A DNA stretch of 58,360 bases. It comes from Pedobacter sp. ASV12 (GTDB taxonomy: Bacteria > Bacteroidota > Bacteroidia > Sphingobacteriales > Sphingobacteriaceae). Shown here one piece after another: positions 55,821-58,360 of this stretch (the first letter of the stretch is position 1; every line of letters begins with the position of its first letter). The notes beneath the pieces were generated by a model. It searched no databases. It worked only from the letters and a program-made list of their open reading frames with translations, and was not told where the DNA came from. Where the stretch lies: NCBI RefSeq assembly GCF_016429155.1, contig NZ_JAELUC010000016.1, positions 1-58,360 of the forward strand, written 5' to 3'. A program made the translations under genes and the position numbers.

Positions 55821-55877
55821 AACAGGCATTGGTTAGGATGAAATTTGAAACGATTCTTGATAAAAGTATTAAACAAA

Positions 55878-55909
55878 ATGCCGTAATTTGTACTTTTTAT
55901 ATACGGCAT
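55878..55909 (+). promoter_or_regulatory. Inverted repeat enclosing the dxs start codon
   Basis: Perfect 8-bp arms ATGCCGTA (55878-55885) and TACGGCAT (55902-55909) with a 16-nt loop. The second arm contains the first two bases of the dxs ATG, so folding would hide the start codon. It may equally be a DNA operator near the promoter. Confidence 0.5.
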
Positions 55910-57836
55910 GGAAATTAAGACTGGAGCTTTACTATCTACTATCAATTATCCCGCTGATTTAAAGCGATATAGTGAACAAGATTTAGAGCAAATTTGCCAA
56001 GAGCTACGCCAATACATCATCGATGTAGTTAGCATTAACGGCGGGCATTTTGGAGCAAGTTTAGGTGTGGTAGAGCTCACGGTTGCCTTACATTATGCCC
56101 TGAACACTCCTTATGATAAATTGGTATGGGATGTGGGCCATCAGGCATATGGACACAAGATCCTTACCGGTAGAAGAAACCAGTTCCATACCAACCGTAT
56201 TCTAAATGGCATTAGCGGCTTTCCTAAAATAAGCGAAAGCGAATATGATACTTTTGGCGTAGGCCACTCTTCAACTTCAATTTCGGCTGCTTTGGGCATG
56301 GCCGTGGCCTCCCATTACAAAGGCGAAAAAGACAGGCAACACGTAGCCGTAATTGGCGATGGCGCCATGACCGCAGGCTTGGCCTTTGAAGGCTTGAACC
56401 ATGCCGGCATCGAAAATTCCAATCTATTGGTAATTTTGAACGACAACTGCATGTCTATCGACCCTAATGTGGGCGCCCTAAAAGAATATTTAACCAGCAT
56501 CACCACCTCTAAATCGTACAACCGTTTCAGAGACGATGTTTCGAATGTATTGACCAAGCTTTCAGAACTTGGGCCCAATGCACACAAGTACGTTAAAAAG
56601 ATAGAAAAAAGCATCAAAGGCACTTTGTTAAGGCAAAGCAACCTTTTCGAAGCACTCAATTTCAGGTATTTTGGTCCTGTTGACGGACATGATGTTAAAA
56701 AATTAGCTTCAGTAATCAAAGACCTGAGCGCAATTCCGGGACCGAAACTATTACACTGCATCACGGTAAAAGGCAAGGGATTTGCACTGGCCGAAAAAGA
56801 CCAAACCAAATGGCATGCACCAGGTTTGTTTGATAAAATTACCGGCGAAATTAAAAAACCAGTAGTAGATAAGCCGCAGCCACCTAAATATCAGGATGTT
56901 TTCGGGCATACCCTAGTAGAGCTGGCCGAAAGCAACCCGAAAATCGTGGGTATCACTCCGGCAATGCCTTCGGGATCATCAATGAACATCATGATGAAAG
57001 CCATGCCCAATCGCGCTTTCGATGTGGGGATTGCCGAACAACACGCGGTAACTTTCTCGGCGGGTTTGGCTACGCAGGGGTTGGTACCTTTTTGCAATAT
57101 CTATTCGAGCTTTATGCAAAGGGCTTACGACCAGGTTATCCACGACGTAGCTATACAGAACCTGAATGTAGTGTTTTGTTTAGACAGAGCCGGTTTGGCT
57201 GGTGCCGATGGCGCTACACATCACGGCGCCTATGATTTGGCCTACATGCGTTGCATTCCGAATATGGTTGTGGCCTCTCCTATGAATGAAGAGGAACTCC
57301 GCAACCTGATGTATACTGCCCAGCAAGAAAACATCGGCCCGTTTACCATCAGGTATCCACGCGGCAATGGCGTTATGCCCGACTGGAAACGTCCGTTTAA
57401 GGCACTGGAAATTGGCAAGGGCCGCAAAATCTGCGATGGCGAAGATGTAGCTATCCTAACCATTGGTCATGTAGGCAATTTTGCCGTAGAAGCCTGTAAA
57501 GAACTCAACAGCGAAGGCATACATCCTGCACATTACGATTTGCGCTTTGTAAAACCTTTAGACGAAGTCCTGCTACACGAAGTATTTAAGCGTTATGCCA
57601 AAATAGTAACTGTAGAAGACGGTTGTTTACAAGGCGGGATGGGCAGTGCCGTATTGGAATTTATGGCTGATCACAACTACAAGGCCGACGTCATCCGATT
57701 GGGCATTCCTGACGAATTTATAGAACACGGCGAACAGCCTGAACTTTGGGCACTTTGTGGCTATGATACACAAGCCATTATCGAAACTGTAAAAAAAGTA
57801 GCGATAAGCCGTACCACTAAAACAATGGCCTCTTAA
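55908..57836 (+). CDS. dxs: 1-deoxy-D-xylulose-5-phosphate synthase
   Basis: Dxs joins pyruvate and glyceraldehyde 3-phosphate in the first step of the MEP isoprenoid pathway and also feeds thiamine and pyridoxal synthesis. The 642-residue protein has the thiamine-diphosphate motif GDGAMTAG with the downstream NDN, and a transketolase-type C-terminal half ([22 protein letters not shown]). Length and motifs are normal. A hairpin covers its start codon. The GDP-fucose synthase gene starts 36 nt downstream. Confidence 0.98.
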   Translation: MEIKTGALLSTINYPADLKRYSEQDLEQICQELRQYIIDVVSINGGHFGASLGVVELTVALHYALNTPYDKLVWDVGHQAYGHKILTGRRNQFHTNRILNGISGFPKISESEYDTFGVGHSSTSISAALGMAVASHYKGEKDRQHVAVIGDGAMTAGLAFEGLNHAGIENSNLLVILNDNCMSIDPNVGALKEYLTSITTSKSYNRFRDDVSNVLTKLSELGPNAHKYVKKIEKSIKGTLLRQSNLFEALNFRYFGPVDGHDVKKLASVIKDLSAIPGPKLLHCITVKGKGFALAEKDQTKWHAPGLFDKITGEIKKPVVDKPQPPKYQDVFGHTLVELAESNPKIVGITPAMPSGSSMNIMMKAMPNRAFDVGIAEQHAVTFSAGLATQGLVPFCNIYSSFMQRAYDQVIHDVAIQNLNVVFCLDRAGLAGADGATHHGAYDLAYMRCIPNMVVASPMNEEELRNLMYTAQQENIGPFTIRYPRGNGVMPDWKRPFKALEIGKGRKICDGEDVAILTIGHVGNFAVEACKELNSEGIHPAHYDLRFVKPLDEVLLHEVFKRYAKIVTVEDGCLQGGMGSAVLEFMADHNYKADVIRLGIPDEFIEHGEQPELWALCGYDTQAIIETVKKVAISRTTKTMAS

Positions 57837-57872
57837 GCCCTCTAACCTAAAGAATATACATTTTACCGCGTT

Positions 57873-58285
57873 TTGGAAAAACATTCAAAAATATACGTTG
57901 CAGGCCATAGAGGAATGGTGGGTTCTGCCATTTATCGCAAATTGCAAAAAGAAGGATATACCAACCTAATTGCCAGAAAATCTGACGAGTTAGACTTGAG
58001 GAACCAACAAGCTGTTGCCGACTTCTTCGCCAACGAAAAACCCGAATATGTGTTTTTGGCTGCGGCCAAAGTTGGTGGCATTGTAGCAAATAACACTTAT
58101 CGCGCAGATTTTTTGTATGAAAATCTAGCCATCCAAAACAATGTCATTCATTCGGCTTATATAAATGAAGTTAAGAAGCTCATGTTTTTGGGTTCTAGCT
58201 GTATCTACCCTAAATTAGCTCCTCAGCCATTAAAGGAGGATTACTTATTGACTGGATTGCTGGAAGAAACCAATGAGCCCTATGC
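57873..58285 (+). CDS. fcl: GDP-L-fucose synthase (partial, 3' end missing)
   Basis: This is the first 137 residues of a short-chain dehydrogenase that makes GDP-L-fucose from GDP-4-keto-6-deoxymannose. Visible are the Rossmann motif [20 protein letters not shown] and the catalytic-region start LGSSCIYP. The frame has no ATG; the TTG at 57873-57875 is the only sensible start, since a stop codon lies 28 nt upstream. The contig ends before the YxxxK motif. It indicates that surface polysaccharide genes follow beyond the edge. Confidence 0.93.

Positions 58286-58360
<75 letters not shown>

Overview
The window is a draft-assembly contig from a member of the Bacteroidota, most likely Sphingobacteriaceae (Pedobacter-like). 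The evidence is a full-length SprA, many Cys-anchored lipoproteins and TonB-receptor-type outer-membrane barrels, start regions without Shine-Dalgarno sequences, several TAnnTTTG-type -7 promoter elements, and the conserved block dut / TPR / DUF4292 / EnvC-like / TatA. Both ends are sequencing artefacts: a poly-C run plus a Nextera mosaic end at 1-77, and a mosaic end plus a poly-G run at 58286-58360. Biological sequence runs from 78 to 58285. I saw no rRNA, tRNA, CRISPR array, insertion sequence or prophage, and no gene-free stretch longer than 300 bases; the longest is about 293 bases at 5810-6102.

Region 78-5809 (minus strand) is the most distinctive part. It is a secretion cassette for small Cys-rich peptides with double-glycine leaders. 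Three precursors have near-identical LSKAELKKV(L/M)GG-type leaders and six cysteines each. With them are a C39-peptidase ABC exporter, a HlyD-type adaptor cut by the contig edge, and a fusion of a catalytically dead C39-like domain, a VKOR domain and a thioredoxin domain that probably installs disulfides. Each precursor is preceded, 38-45 nt before its start codon, by a 19-nt inverted repeat with a 4-bp stem and an 11-nt loop that shows a compensatory base-pair change.

Region 6103-16152 holds an unknown lipoprotein, a SprT-like metalloprotein, FeoA/FeoB ferrous iron uptake, two large paralogous outer-membrane barrels, and a 40-residue lipoprotein overlapping a VanZ-like gene. Region 16136-27167 is a minus-strand block: malic enzyme, ruvA, sprA (type IX secretion translocon), gcvH, vanZ. 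Region 27360-36770 holds cell-envelope and housekeeping genes: a LysM lytic transglycosylase, gatA, two TatA proteins, a degenerate LytM/EnvC factor, a DUF4292 lipoprotein, a TPR protein, dut and a Wzx-like flippase. Region 36885-40330 is acylphosphatase plus a tight three-enzyme run (flavin oxidoreductase, 2-hydroxyacid dehydrogenase, amidohydrolase).

From 40550 the strands alternate: a small exported protein, a sigma-54-type response regulator facing a membrane hybrid histidine kinase with an HPt domain (probable partners), a WYL regulator with dinB, then rluF, rlmN, comF and a beta-helix lipoprotein. A cytosolic GAF/PAS hybrid kinase and glyA lie on the minus strand. The contig finishes with a lipoprotein, dxs and the first third of a GDP-L-fucose synthase gene.
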